64,000 nt of DNA from Acholoe squamosa. Its lineage: Eukaryota > Annelida > Polychaeta > Phyllodocida > Polynoidae. Position numbers and translations under genes: made by a program. Each line of letters starts with the position of its first letter. Positions within the stretch are counted from its first letter, which is position 1. The notes under the pieces were generated by a model that did not search any database, was not told where the DNA came from, and worked only from the letters and a program-made list of their open reading frames with translations. The DNA lies in contig OX439045.1 in NCBI GenBank assembly GCA_949317995.1, forward strand, positions 44,721,693-44,785,692, written 5' to 3'. Positions 34,621 to 48,139 of the stretch are shown piece after piece.

Positions 34621-35745
34621 ATAAATAAGTATTACATTTATAGGTATTATAACAACATGCATAATATAGTTCATCCTGACAATGCAATACAAATGTGACC
34701 AGATGGGGGAAAACATGCTTCCAGGGTGGGGGGGGGGAAGGCTTTCCAGAAGTGAAGTCACAGGCTTTAAAATGAGACATATTGAGCTAAAATATTCCAG
34801 GTAGTTCTTTTGCAATTGCTTGGCAAGCCTACGATGGTTTGTGTAATTAAAAAAGGCAAATAAGCTCCAAATACAATATACCCATGTAGCAAGCCTGCTT
34901 AGGGCCAATTCGGTTTTAGCTCAGATAAGCTGGTTTAAAGCTGGCAGAATACTATTCATGGTTTTAGGTTGGGCAAATGGTGGGTTTCCAGTCAGGGCCA
35001 CATTGGGCTGCCCTAATAGGGCAAACTGTTGGGCTCCCGGCCGTTTTTGTCCTCAGCAAGTCATGTGGGCCACATCAGGCTAACTAATTTGGGCACAGAG
35101 CAGCTTCAAAATAAGCAAACACTTTGTGCACAGATTGGTTTCAATGTGGGTACCCTGAAACAGGCAAAGATCAGTTCCAAAGATAATTCCCCAGACAGGG
35201 CTGAGGATGGGTTTGCATAAGGCATACTGAGCTGGCATTTCTGAACTTTGACACTAGATGACCCCACTATGTCTGATGTACAGCTTTCCCCCCAAGTCAG
35301 TTCTGATTTTCTTTAGTATGATATTACAGAAATAGGCTAATGAATCATATAGATCATAACAGTACATAAATTTTGAGTATGGATCTACTTGCAAAATACA
35401 TTTTAATTGTGCAAAGTTAGATGATGTCAGCAGTTTTTTATGTGACTACACCATTCCTGTGGTAATCATTTTATATTGAAGTATGCTACCCATTGGGACG
35501 CACTATGAACTTGAAGGCTAGCATGTTACTGGACTAGGTCTGGTTCACATGCCTTGGTCAACTAAGTTTGAATTGATGATTCTACTGTGTTATGATGATG
35601 GGGAGAGTAATACATTTAGTATGTTTAGTCTCCTTACAACTGTGGAGGCCAAGGGGAGGGGCTAGCACCTGGAGGATAGCAGCACATTTTCAGAGTTTAA
35701 AATTTTAGAAAATGAGAAAAAATAGATTTTCTATAATATCTATCC
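34621..35745. other. Unassigned; partial inverted relation to 35.9 kb
   Basis: Non-coding. TGTGGGCCACATCAGGCTAAC (around 35069-35090) is an inverted match to the GTTAGCCCA...GTGGCCCACA words at 35933-36015. Confidence 0.4.
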
Positions 35746-35907
35746 CAGATGGCGCCACCTGATCAAAGTGGTCAGCCCTCTTTCAGCTACACCAAAAACC
35801 CATGTTGACCCCAAAATGATAATTTTTTCACAGATGGCGCCATGTGACCAAAGGGGGCAGCCCACTTTCAGCCACACCAAAAACCCATGTTGAACCCAAA
35901 CCCACCC
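35746..35907. repeat. Tandem duplication, 85 bp period
   Basis: CAGATGGCGCCA at 35746 and 35831 each start a unit that ends in ACACCAAAAACCCATGTTGA. Only two units are seen. Confidence 0.8.
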
Positions 35908-36109
35908 TGAGACTGATCTCTGACCATATTGGTTAGCCCAGTGTGGCCCACACAGCTCACTAAGGACAGAAACTGTCATCAGCCCATCGGTTAGCCCATT
36001 GTGGCCCACATCAGAAGCCACACCAAATATAGTGTAGACCAATAGTGTGGGTATCCTAGCTTAGATACTGATAATGCAAAAGATACAGCTTCGTGGAAAG
36101 ATAAACAAT

Positions 36110-36480
36110 GAAATGTGGCGTATTTATCATAATATTGGTTCTAGAGGGAATTCTTTAGGTCTGTTTTCAGTTCTGAGTTTCTTATGTAAATATTCAACAC
36201 ATTTGTGACAAAAGTCCCTATTAAGAATAATGGAGTGGTTTCCATGGCATATATGCCACTTTTCTATGTTTCCATGGCAACAAATGTTTCTGTTGCATTC
36301 AATAAATGAAGCCATTTTAGTGGAGATTGAATAATTCTGAGCATACCACTGGATTCCCCATCAAAAATTGGCCAAAAGCATTTTTTGGTATATTTTTCAG
36401 TGTTTTGCTCATACACTGCCCCCTGGTGGCCAAATCCGGTATTAACCCCCCTCATGCACTTTTCCTCCAGACGGGTCATA
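36110..36480 (-). repeat. Dispersed repeat family, reversed copy
   Basis: In reverse complement it contains GGAATCCAGTGGTATGCTC, TCTCCACTAAAATGG and GTTGCCATGGAAAC (36268-36281 on the given strand is GTTTCCATGGCAAC), in family order. Confidence 0.7.
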
Positions 36481-36561
36481 CATAGTAAAAACTGGAATGT
36501 TGGATGGGATGAAGATTGTGGAAAGAGAAATTTTTAGACATTTAATAAAGGTCTTAGATTA

Positions 36562-36792
36562 CCCAATTGTCTTAGATTACCCACGTCATCTGTCGCCATG
36601 ATTCGTCATCAATGGTGACTCCTTTTTGAATAATAACTCATTTCTTCATCTTTCGCCACTGTGTATTAGACTCACATGGCATAGCAATTGCTATTCCTGG
36701 TGATCTTGTGCTATAACGACGTCGTGTTCCATCTAGCGACATGTGTGAGCCACTTCACACAGGTTGACAAGGACTCACTACAATTTGCTGGG
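36562..36792. mobile_element. Internally deleted inverted copy of the minisatellite-bearing element
   Basis: It is the reverse complement of the two ends of 29151-30747, including CTGTCGCCATGATT, TCATCAATGGTGACTCC, CACATGGCAT and CGACGTCGTGTTCCATCT. Both minisatellite arrays are missing. Confidence 0.8.
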
Positions 36793-39368
36793 TACCTGAA
36801 GGGTAGCTCAAAGTTCTCAGAGGCAAATCACGTATACCACCGACCACGGAAACAATGTCCCACATTCCCAAGAGCATCTCCTCACACTCAGCACAAATAA
36901 ACTCATGACATAAATTGACAAATTTAATTGGTTGAAATCTCGTTTTAAAGTTCCAATTTCTTGGCAGGGAAATGAAATGTAATTAGCGTTGGGAGATCCA
37001 AAAGTTCAGCCGTTTCCCAATTCTATCTCCACGTGACCGACATAATGTGATTTCACACTCATTTGGATGTGACGTCGCAGCTTTTGTTTTAGTTGTCAAT
37101 GGGTTTGGGAGCAGTTTGTGCACACCATTAAATGTAAGATTCCATATTGCAAATTCCCGTCTTAGAGCATTTCAAACGTCTGATCTACGGGCATTACTTT
37201 TGTGGATATACCAATGATTATCTATACTTAAGAAAGTAGAATCGGGCATGCCTGTTTAGGTTTTGTCAATGTGTTGAGCTTGGCGTTCTGTTTCTACAGT
37301 CGTATCTTGTACGATGTCCTTGACATTTTGGATAATGATAACGGCAACATCATGACTTGTTTACTTGACTGATTTTACAATAATTGTAGAACCTGCATTC
37401 AGAATTTTTCGACAAGACTAATTTCTTAGGCACATCACAAAGGTCTAGTAGGTTCGACTCAATAGTGCAGGCAATTTCTTTTAATTTGTCCGAATCTATC
37501 AACAACCCTTGAAAACCACGTTTCAAGGATGGACACAGAGGACAGCAGCTTTGTGAACGTCAGGCCTTATTCCCCATTGAGACAATGTCTCTGATTTCAA
37601 GATCAATAAAACATGTGGGTAGGTTTGTTCGGAGCAGAGCCTGCAGGGAACACTATCCACCTCGACTGATGAAAAATAAATAAACCACCACACAAGTCCC
37701 TCTCCACTTGACTTGCACAGCCTTGCAATTATCCTAATGTGGCATGAAATATCAACATTTACAAAGTGATATTGCTGAATGCTACATTCTTAAGGTTTTC
37801 AATAAAACATACTGGTTTGAAACAGAACTCGAATTAGTTCATTATAAATAACTACTTTACAATACAAAGACGAACCAGTTGACGGAATTTTATTGTTTCG
37901 TGAAGCAATATGAACAGAGAGGATAGCGTGGTATGGCCCAATTTCTTAATGTAACTCTAGCATCAGATTTCAAGCATTTGTCCTGGAGCTAGGCACATTT
38001 CCCCACTGCTAATTGCATTTCATATTGAGAATATGGAAATGTACTGATATCATGGATGGATAAGGAAGTGATTTCCGAATTAAGATGGGAGACTTCCTCA
38101 GACTCAATCTGCATACACATTTGATAATGAAATGCCAGATTAGTTTTCACATGGGAAATGTAGTGCACTTTTCAATGCAGATATGTTGTTTCAAACCTTA
38201 AAATAGAGTGGGAAACTGCTGCTTGTTTCGCAACACTGGCTTCGGTGTTTGATCTATAGTAGAGGAAAGACAGAAGGGGGTATTCTAAGAAATACTGAAC
38301 AAGGACCTCAGACGTGTTCCTTCCTTCTTAGATGGCTCTTAGCCTCATGCCTCCTCTGAACATCTCACACCGTTGATGCCCTGAGGGGAAAGCTTTTTCC
38401 CTGAGGACGATCCTTTGTTTCACGTTCGTGACATCTTGTACAGGAACACCTTGAGCATTGATTTGAGGAGTCAATGAGGTTATGCCAACTTTCCACCATC
38501 CCTCCCACTGTCAGGATAGCCTGGGGGGCAGGAAGACATGTTTCTAGTAGTGGGGCAAGATTAATAATGTCATCACCGTTCCAATTAGGCCTACCTTCCC
38601 CCTAGACTAGTGCAGGGGATTCCGGTGATAAATCCGCCTGATCCAAACCCCAATTTGATTATGCTACTGGCAGTGCTGCGGCAGAGGGTAAAGGGTGGAG
38701 CAATGGGAGGGCCTGGTAGTGGAGGGAACATTTGTTAAAGGTATCACAGCAGGAGGTAGGAGTAGGGGGTGAGATTAGATGGAGGATCATACTGAGATAT
38801 TATTAACCTCTTCTATGGACCACAGACACCCTAGGGCCTTCAGCAAAGGGTGGGGTCTGCTTATGGACGGTTATTCATAAGCTTCCATAGAAACTAGGCT
38901 AACTTTCTATCTATCATGCCATTGAGCATGTATCCAGATGAGCTGGTTTCGTGATGTAGTGCTTTGCACTGTTCATTATGTGATGCCTTGTGTAGTGGAA
39001 ACAATCACAAGGTTATTTACTCATACTCCTGTCCGTGTCAAGACGATTAGATTGTTCAGTATCAAATCATGATCGATTACTCTCACTAACCCATAGCCAG
39101 AGTCAATCCCGCAGATTTGTATCTATATTCTCTGAGGAAGATATTCCAACCCGAAGCAATCCATTATGATATGTGAATTAAGTACATAAAGCTTCAGGAT
39201 GTAGTCCTCAATATAGCAAACTATGTATAACCTTGCGAGAACATTTATATACTTCCATTAATTAATGCCTACAACGACTGAAAAAACTATGTATGCACTC
39301 CGCTCTGTTAGCAAAGAGCTAGCCTTTGATATAGTCGGTGCTGTAGTAAAGCTATGTTGGTCACCAAT
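36793..39368. other. No gene recognised
   Basis: 2.6 kb of non-coding sequence without a repeat I can place. Confidence 0.4.
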
Positions 39369-39822
39369 CATAGAAAGTGTGCATATGGGGCCTTACATGT
39401 CATTCGCCCAGACATGTGCCCAGAAAAAGAATTCTTATAAGTATGCTTCTTTTACAATAGCAAGGACACATCTGACATAAATGATAATGTGATTTTCTTA
39501 ATCTACAGGTCAAAATAGTCTGGACCTGAGATTTTGATGTAGGTATGAAGATTGTTTCTGTAGGAAATTAAGCTCTCACCATGGCTTGTAACTCAAATGT
39601 CATTCTCCCAGACACAATTTCGCCCAGACAATTTTGGTCATTTTGGGCACATTTTACCCCCCTGGAGCCCAAAAAAATGCATATGGGACCATCAAAACCC
39701 ATATGTAACATGAAGATCTCATCCAGCCTGACACTTTGAGCCAAAGAAATAGAGGGGGAAACTAAAACTCGAAGAGTAGGGGCTGGAATACCTCCAAATT
39801 CGTCATATGCAAACATTCTATG
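39369..39822. mobile_element. 458 bp TIR repeat family, copy 2 (inverted)
   Basis: 454 bp, the reverse complement of 27932-28389 along its full length, with the same CATAGAA ends. Confidence 0.85.
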
Positions 39823-42800
39823 ATTTTTAACCTGTTGCTAGTCCCCCCCCTCCCTACTCAGCAGCCCTGAAGGCTTTGCAGTGTTGGAGTAGCTTGGGTG
39901 GCGTCGGCTGGTTTGTTGGCTGTCCGTCCGAAGGAGCGTTTCCCAAGCCTGGAGGCAGTCACTAATGTAGCTCTGGACGTTAATCTCTCCAGCACCGCAG
40001 CAGTTCTGCACCCCCACTACTAGCTTCGACCATCACCAGCCCCCCCCCCCCAACATCAGTCCCACACCAACCTCAAGACAGTTCAGAATAGTAGTAGTAC
40101 AATGTACTACCGCTACCAATGGCACCGCCAGGGATGGTTTTGGAATGTGGGTGGGTGAAGGGAGGGGGGAGTAATAGGGGTGATAGTGGGGGCTGAATTT
40201 AGTTCGGATGGGTATAGGTGGGGGAGGGGATGTCAGGATGAATCCAGAAAGAAGACTCAGAGCCTTCCTGTGTGGGTGGACAGTGGGAGGGGGGGGGGGG
40301 GGTGAATTGTATTGGGTGTAGGGCGGGTCACTAGTATGTGGTATTCTGCGGGAGGAGGTTGGGGTAGTGTCAGGATGGGTTCAGGAAGAGAAGCTGTGAA
40401 GGAGCTTCTTTGGCTGGCGTTGGTGCCCCTGCTGGCTATAGTCAATGGCGGCCACCCAGAGGGTGTGGTACCACCCACCCCTGCTGCTGATCACTATCCT
40501 CCTCTTACCACACTCAAGACGTCGCCTGGGGTCACACTCTGGATAGCTTTCGGCTTCCGACTGTTCACCTTAACCTACGAGAGATTTTAGCATAGATCGG
40601 TGCAGGGACTTTTCAGCAAGGACTTCATTTTGTTTCAATGGATGGTTCCTGAGCTGCTTCGTTCATTGACAGGCCCCAGCCACGTTTTGCCATCAAGTAA
40701 AGCAAAGTAGAATGGGTTTTACTCGTCTGGGCTTTCTTCACTCTAATTCTCACAAGAAGTCCCCAACCATTGACTCAGGAGGTATTGTTTCGGAGATGCA
40801 AAAGAGTCAAGATTATTTTTTCACAAAGAAAGAAGCCTTTTGCTCTTTTCGTAATGCGATGACCAAATATTCACTTTACCACGTTATGTTTCACACACTA
40901 ACGATTGGAAGTAGTAAAGAGTTATAGTAATGTGGTTCTTCCCGTTCTATTTCTTTCCAAATGAGGCAAAGCAATTAAAAGCTAGTTGGTCGTTATTAAT
41001 TATTGTATTGTCTGCATAGCTTACTGCTTACCGTGACAGACTGGGAATCACTTTCAATATCCCAATCAAAACTTGTCAGCATCTAAATTAGCATTTTCGT
41101 TTCTAACATAAAGATATTGATTCCCGTCGTATAATGTGTAGTTCTAAGTGAAGCTTTGGCCCTTGTAAACCTAATGAGCATGTTATATTGTTGTACATAG
41201 TCATTGAATATAGGAAAGTTAATTTCTCTTCTGAGCTTGCAATGCATTTATGGAGTAGGATTTGTCACATGCGGGATATCCGCTGAATATCCACAGGTTA
41301 ATTCAGGATATCATTTTATGAGATCGTCCTATAAACATGTAATAAACCATCTAAGGAGGCACGCTAATGGCCATGTTAATGTCATAATTGGATCCCCCAG
41401 ACGAGGATAGATGTGAAGTTGCGGCCCCTAAGTGGAGGACCAGGAAGGCCAAAACACCAAATGAGGAATGACTCAGGCCGTTTGGCACCAGCATTGGTGT
41501 ATCAAATTTACAGTGGACCGCCGGGGTCCAGCACCATATCTGGGCGATAATAGCTGGCCATTGAGATAGGCCAGCTGAGGTGGCGCTGCGATTAAAGTTG
41601 ACATCTGCTATAGGAGCTGGGGTGTTTTAGCCAACAGCTGTGACACTGTACAGAGTCTCTGGAGAAATGATAGGAGAACTCGCTAAGGCACCAGACCACC
41701 ACATTCCTTACGCTTAAATACCCGTTCCTCAAACCTCCTCCCTACTTTATCCCTAAAGTTTGGAGCATGGGTGCTTCATAGAGGATAACAATAGGAGCTA
41801 GTCATGTGCAGTACATATAGCTAAAGCACTCAGCTGGAAAGATATCACAGGCTGGGGTGGGCCTATAACAGATAGGAGGGATTCTCTTGGCATGGTGCCC
41901 CTCCACAGGGGAAATCTAGCATTGAGACTACGCGAGCCGATTGTTCTTGAGTCTTGGGGTAGAAAGCTCTTTGATAAAGGAACGTAGAGCAAATGGCAGG
42001 CTTGGAGAAGGCTGATAGGAGTTGTTGGGAATCCACCCAAGCAGTCCGTGCCTGTGTTATCGCTCGCTCTATTCATCTGTATAGTAGCAATAATGAAAAT
42101 ACAGTGGTTTTCTTTCATTCAAGACGATCGGTCGCTGGGGTGAATATGTACCCACCGCCAGCCTCCTTTCACACTATCTTGGGATATGTGGTCGGGCTGT
42201 GCTCTGGTGATAAATGAGTATCAAATTGGATTATATGGCAGGCGGAAACGGATTGAGACAGCCAGAAGAAACCGCCGAGAAGTAAGGCAAGTGTGTTGCT
42301 AGCAATGATAGATCTATCCTTTGATGTATGAACACTGCTAACTCTATTTTTCTTAACCATCACTTTCACAGTGAATTACATATGCTGACACCATCAAAGA
42401 CTAACATGCCGGGTCTAAAACGATGTAGTCAATGGGAATTACCAAGCTTCATGTGGACTTCCCATCCCTTTGGGATACATCAGCCATTATGCTGGGGTGA
42501 TCAGCCATTTTGCCCACCTCTATAGATTCTCAGCAGAAAGGCCCGTACGTATGAGAGGCCTGGCCTATAATGGGTGGATCTCCTACGAATAAACCATTTT
42601 ATTGACGCCTTCCCATTGGGTGTGGAGAGTGAGGCCTTAGGTGTCAGAACAGCTGAGCCTCTATCAAGGGTTAGGAAATCAAGCTGGGCTAGTGCCAGCT
42701 GGACCTTAATGGAAGCCCTAAAAGGCTGAGCTGAAGCCCGCCAAACTGGACATCAAATTCTCCTCAAATTATTGGCCTGCATCCTTTTGGAACAATCAGT

Positions 42801-44577
42801 GCAGGAGCTTAAACCGTTCAGGACGTTGGCAACGCCCCCATCAATAGACTTGCATGCCGACATGCTCCTGACCTTTTGTGATTTGTTCTATACAACACCC
42901 TACTAATGTAGTTTCTGTAGGCTAGATGTATTTCCTCTCAACTGCATGACCTTCTTTACCATACAGAATAATCAGCAAGGTCTTAAATTGCCAGATAAAG
43001 AATACTACTAAACCAGTAAGGGAATGGCGACATAAGGGAACTTAAACAGCGACATAGCTCATCATATGTTAGGTTTATGGCATTATATGGGCCTGGTTTC
43101 GCCTTTTCCACTCTTATGCCCCGCTAATAAGCCCATGGGTGGTGCTGCCACATACATCAGGCAGGTTAGACAGCACCATCATCGGCCATCTACAATAGCA
43201 AACCACATCGGTGGGGAACCAGGGACAGGTCGGCGACACCCCAGTATTTCTCTTCACAACCTCTCCCCCTACTCAGCGCCACATGTTCCGCCATCACTTC
43301 CGGAAGTGTTCGGAAAACCAATCTTCAGTAAGATCCACTATTGTACACATAGTGATAACGGGAGGACATAGATTTTTTTTTTCTAATCAAAAGGAATAAC
43401 GATCTTTCATTAATGAATATAACCGAACGTTGGAGACAGATTCACCAGGTAAAACTTTAAGGAAAAGTGTTTCTAGGAAAAGACTTCACTTGGAAATAAT
43501 GCCAAGTAACACAACTACCTTTAGGCCTTTTTGAAGAGACGTTGATAAATGCGCAGGTTTAGCCCCTCAACAACTTGCAGGAATAAGTTCATTGTAGCTA
43601 AATCATCAGATATAACCCATAATTAAACTACATATAGCTATATCAGAGTTGTTCCTCCTGCACCAGTGAACTTTGGTTCAGTCAGTTATTCTATTGACAT
43701 TGTAACTTGGCTTCGAGCCGATGTTCAACTGCTAATCAACATTTATAAATCAGGAATTGAAGCTGCCAACAAAATCATGTTAAAGCAAGAGCATGAACCA
43801 CGGTGACCTCACAGTAGTTACACGTATTTTACAGTTCAAATATGGTATTGCAGAGATGTATCTATGTGTATATAATCCAAAACATGATTCTATGGGAAAG
43901 CTGTGGTATCCGAAAGAACCCAAAGGAAACCCCCTCTGGATCGGTACGCAGAACGCCTTGGGCTAATGAGCGGCAATCTACAGCAAAGGGCCGCGGCTTG
44001 ATTAGTTTGATTCGCAGGATCGATATGTACTTCCAGACATCCGGGCTCTAATGAGCAGGATGATCACCAATGACAGTCATAAGCGGAACGGACCGCTAAC
44101 AAAATCCATTTAGCAAAATAATTAGACAAGACTCCCTCGGGTGAGACTGAGGCTTTGCAGAGACACCAATTAGGTATGGTACAGATGCAGCGACGTGTGA
44201 GGCTTGTGACCTAAGAACATCACACATGGTATCGCTGGCACCGTATTGGGGTTATATGGCTGTAGATTATAGCTGTGATAATGACGCTCCATCATTGTGG
44301 TCTGAAGAAGCTGAGATATATGGAAACAATCATATCTAATTATAATAGTGACATCAGGCATTGATGAACCAGAATCTATGATGATACCACCACAGTATGT
44401 TGACAACACATAATATTTTTATATAATTATTTTCACATTTGACCTTCTTAGTAAAATCGCTGTGCCCTGTGCTGTGTTTGGTTAAATGGTGCATTACCTT
44501 GTAGGAGAGGTAGTATGGTCATGATTAACGTCAATTTCGTATTAACATTGATGCTCTCCCGGTCGCTCTATATCTCA
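39823..44577. other. No gene recognised; homopolymer runs
   Basis: 4.7 kb with only short chance ORFs. A run of 12 C (40040-40051) and a run of 14 G (40289-40302) stand out in a locally GC-rich patch (39.84-40.5 kb). Confidence 0.4.
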
Positions 44578-44937
44578 GGAGGGTGTTGCTCCTATAGTAA
44601 AAGGAAGAGCTGGCTAAAAATGCCCTCATTTCCAGTCCTTTCTTTTCATGTAGCTATAACTTGTCCCTTTTGTTGCTCACAAGTGGTCATTCAAGTATGG
44701 TATTAAAAAAGTGGGATTTGAGTAGGTACCTAGTTGGGAGAAGTCAGTCAGTATAATTTTCTATAGAGTGTGTGACATGAGTAAGTACCTGATAGTGCAG
44801 TTCTCTCTTTTAAACAAGGCAGGTGACTTCTCAGACTTATGTGGTGAGTGCAAGTACTTAGGTGAAGCAGTGCACGACTTGTTTAGAAAAGAGGGCACAT
44901 ACTCCAAGCTCTTTTTACAATAGGAGCAACACCCTCC
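44578..44937 (+). mobile_element. 360 bp MITE, copy 2
   Basis: Same ends (GGAGGGTGTTGCTCCTAT) and the same 360 bp length as 31410-31769, in the opposite orientation. Non-coding. Confidence 0.9.
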
Positions 44938-47454
44938 AGGTACTGTACATGGATATCTTCTTCAATTTCATTAATGCTCTACCTTGGCACTCTCTTTTTT
45001 CTTTTTAACTCCTGTCCTTTAGATACTTTAGAGGCTCGATATGTTAAATTTCGTGTGACACACACTCTTAAACAGCCTACTTAGTTTTGCATTTTCACTA
45101 AAGTATCAACACTTCCGACCATTATCTCGCATGACACAGCTAGCCCTCTGTTTTGCTTGTTAACCCAGTGGCAGTGTTGGAGAGGGGCTATACAACCATA
45201 CCACATAATGCTGAACTTTTTTTTCACAGTTGATTATAAATTCAATAGGTCATCTCCCTAAAAGACAAGAGTTGTTTATCTCAGCTATCCATGCAACCTC
45301 TTTTATCTGATATGATTGACATTAGCAAGCGTAATGTAGGTATATGATGTTTCTGTGCATAAGTAAACTGCACGAGAGCTGACTCTAGACGATAAGATAT
45401 AATTTACATTAGAGTGAGACAAGAAAAGTACTAGTATTCCCCACGATGACTACATCCGGCAACGGAAGCAATCATGGTTCCATGGCAGTAGACAAAGGCA
45501 ATAATAACTGTGGTGGTGCAACTTCTGTAGCTTTCTATAGATAGGGAACAGATTGACTTGCCTACTGAAGGCCCGACCTATATTAGAGCACCATTCTCCA
45601 GACCTCTGGGTGTCGTTGGAGAAATGCCCAATTGCCACCGGTGAAAATTTTATGTGGGTGAAATGCAATGTCGTATACATATCCACTACCCCATCCAGCT
45701 CAAGGATCTAGTGCACCAATACCTACCCCCTCCCCACTTACATCCACCCAGCCATCCTCTACCCCACCCCCACCCATACACAAGCACCCATCCTCTTTCA
45801 GACGAAGGGCTCATTTCCTCCAGCATCCGACACAGGTCAACACCCTTCCCCTAGAGCATCCCCCACTCCCTCATCTACCCAAAGCACCAATGCATCTTTC
45901 AGTCATGTGTGCAACTCAACACCCATCACCCATACCGTCCATACCTCAAGATACCACCCAACCGCCCAAGAGATCCGCCACATTCCTCCAAGGTTGAGAT
46001 ATCCCCGTGAAGGCGGTCCTTGCTTTAATAGGATCCACGCTGAGGCCCAGGCTAGTAAATATTAGATGGTGAGGAACACCGGGGTCTGAACCTCATGGTC
46101 ACCCCGACCACAACCCTGCCTTTACCACAGCCCCCATAATAGATATTGCTCATTAGATAGGGCTGGCCTTGATGTAATACGCCCATGGCCCCGGTGGCAA
46201 GGAGGGTAAGCAGCTCCTCTGTGAGCAGCTCTTTGAATGGTCTACTGAGCTGCTCTGTAATCAGAGTAGTGAGAGGATCCAGGTCTTTATGTGTACTTCT
46301 ATGGGTGCACTTTTTGTGAATGTCTGAGAAGATCTATCAGCTGAGGTGCGATCATTTTTAGGGCATGTGAACACATATGTAGCTCATTTTATTAATATGG
46401 TTAGATCTTATAAAATGTAGCGCTAAACCATTGATCAGTATACTTCATTTCATTGCGAAATGTAAGGGGGTGATGCCATCTTATGTATCTTCAATCGCCT
46501 GCTTGGAATATTCTACTAACAAAGGTATACCTAAACCAAGAAATTATAGGTGGTCAATACCAAGGACTACAGGAGTTTCTGCTATATGTCCATTGGTACA
46601 ATTTCAAGTGCACAATTGCAAGTTGCAAAAGTTGTCAGGTATAAAATTACACTTCACATACTAGGTATATCAAAAGCGGCCTGTTGCATTATCTATGAAT
46701 TTTTAATTTATCTGGCCATCATAATAGAGAATACGTTATGCTTGCTCAAAACCAGACCCTTAGTTATCTAACAGCTCCCACAGACACATGTATGTTAATT
46801 GCTGATTCCATAAAGTGTAAATTCATGATGGAGGTATCTATGCGTATGGTGGCTGCTGTAGATTATTTTCAGTCATTATCATAGCCTGGACGTGGCGATC
46901 ATAGGTATAGTGTAAAGCTTCATAAATCTATACTAGGATCTAATCTGTCTGTGGTTCCTATCAATGAAGAGACTCTTCTCACATAAAGCCTAGCTGCTGG
47001 CAGCTAGTTTACCTTCAACCAGTCTGGCTTTTTCCAACACATTGTGTACTTGACAATCCATTCCAGATTATGTAGCCTCAGCGTGGAGAAATCTATGAGC
47101 ATCTGCAGCAACAGGGCCAATTTCTGGACAGATCTGTGAGAAGCTGAGTATGCACCTCTTCATTGTTGTCCAGGATGCATCAGGCTGTCCTTTTTATGAC
47201 CACTTGGTCTATTACCATACCTCTCCATAGGGCCCCATGTTGACTCCCACTGAGATAGCCCTGTAAATATTCCCACCTACTCCTACCCATCGGATGTCCA
47301 CATGAACTTGATAAACGGATACATGTGCTTTTTGTATGACGCAGCAGAATTATAACAATAAGTCATCTCCACAGATATCTGCGATGTTCTATGAAATTAA
47401 CCCTCTATATACCACATGATGTTTAAAGAATTCAATGATGTGTCATTAGTGTAG
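44938..47454. other. No gene recognised; low-complexity C-rich patch
   Basis: 45690-46000 is C-rich and translates into Pro/His/Ser-rich strings in several frames, which I read as low complexity rather than a gene. Confidence 0.45.
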
Positions 47455-47826
47455 ACCTTAGAACTATTCCATCTCCATTGAAAATGTTCTATTTTTTTTG
47501 GAATGCAAAAGGAATGTTTGTTGCCATGGAAATAGAAAATTAGCATATATGACAATTTCTGGTTGCCATGGAAACTGCTCTGCTATTTCAAATGGGAATC
47601 TTTGCCATACACATTTTGGAAATTCCCCCAGGAACTCGGAACTGAAAACAAAATTCCCTCTAGAACCAGTGTTATGATAAAAACATCACAATACTTTGGT
47701 TATTTTCCCACCAAATAGTATTTTTTGCATTATCAGTATTAATTTTATGATAGGATATAGTGTTTTTAGAGCTTATTTGCCATTTACAGTCTTACACACC
47801 AACCTAGATTTGATAAGCAATTACAG
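47455..47826 (+). repeat. Dispersed repeat family, copy cut by Harbinger locus
   Basis: It runs in family order from GAACTATTCCATCTCCATTG through two GTTGCCATGGAAA motifs (47520-47533, 47562-47575) to CAATTACAG, where the family consensus stops abruptly. The break marks the probable left edge of the Harbinger locus. Confidence 0.75.
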
Positions 47827-48139
47827 GAGGTCGTTACACAATGAAAGAGGACTCGTTATGATGCTTCCTCGTACATGGGCGAGAAAAGATACAAGCATTT
47901 TTCACCCCCGTTACACAATCCCTTCTGCCTTTCCCGAGCGAGTCTCGTAGCCGAAACGAGACGAGGAAAGTCATCCTCGTTCCGATTTCCTTGTAAGAGC
48001 AACGAGGGTTCAGCACAGCAAGAAAAAAGTGCGGGACACCAGCGAAACTTGACCTATATACTGCTGAACGTCACTTCCGGCTTGTCCGCCGCCGCCAAAA
48101 CAAAGAACGGTGGAGAGTTACTGGACTGCGGCTTGCACC
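47827..48139 (+). promoter_or_regulatory. Upstream region of the acidic-protein gene
   Basis: It contains repeated ACGAG words (GGGCGAGAAAAG, ACGAGACGAGGAAAG, CAACGAGGG) also found upstream of the Myb gene (CACAACGAGAAAAGG near 53026 and 53298). No clear TATA box was chosen. The shared words suggest common control, as an inference. Confidence 0.35.

Noticed and set aside
45654-45997. Pro/His-rich ORF of about 109 codons
   Set aside because: It comes from a C-rich low-complexity patch; other frames give similar strings and no domain is visible.
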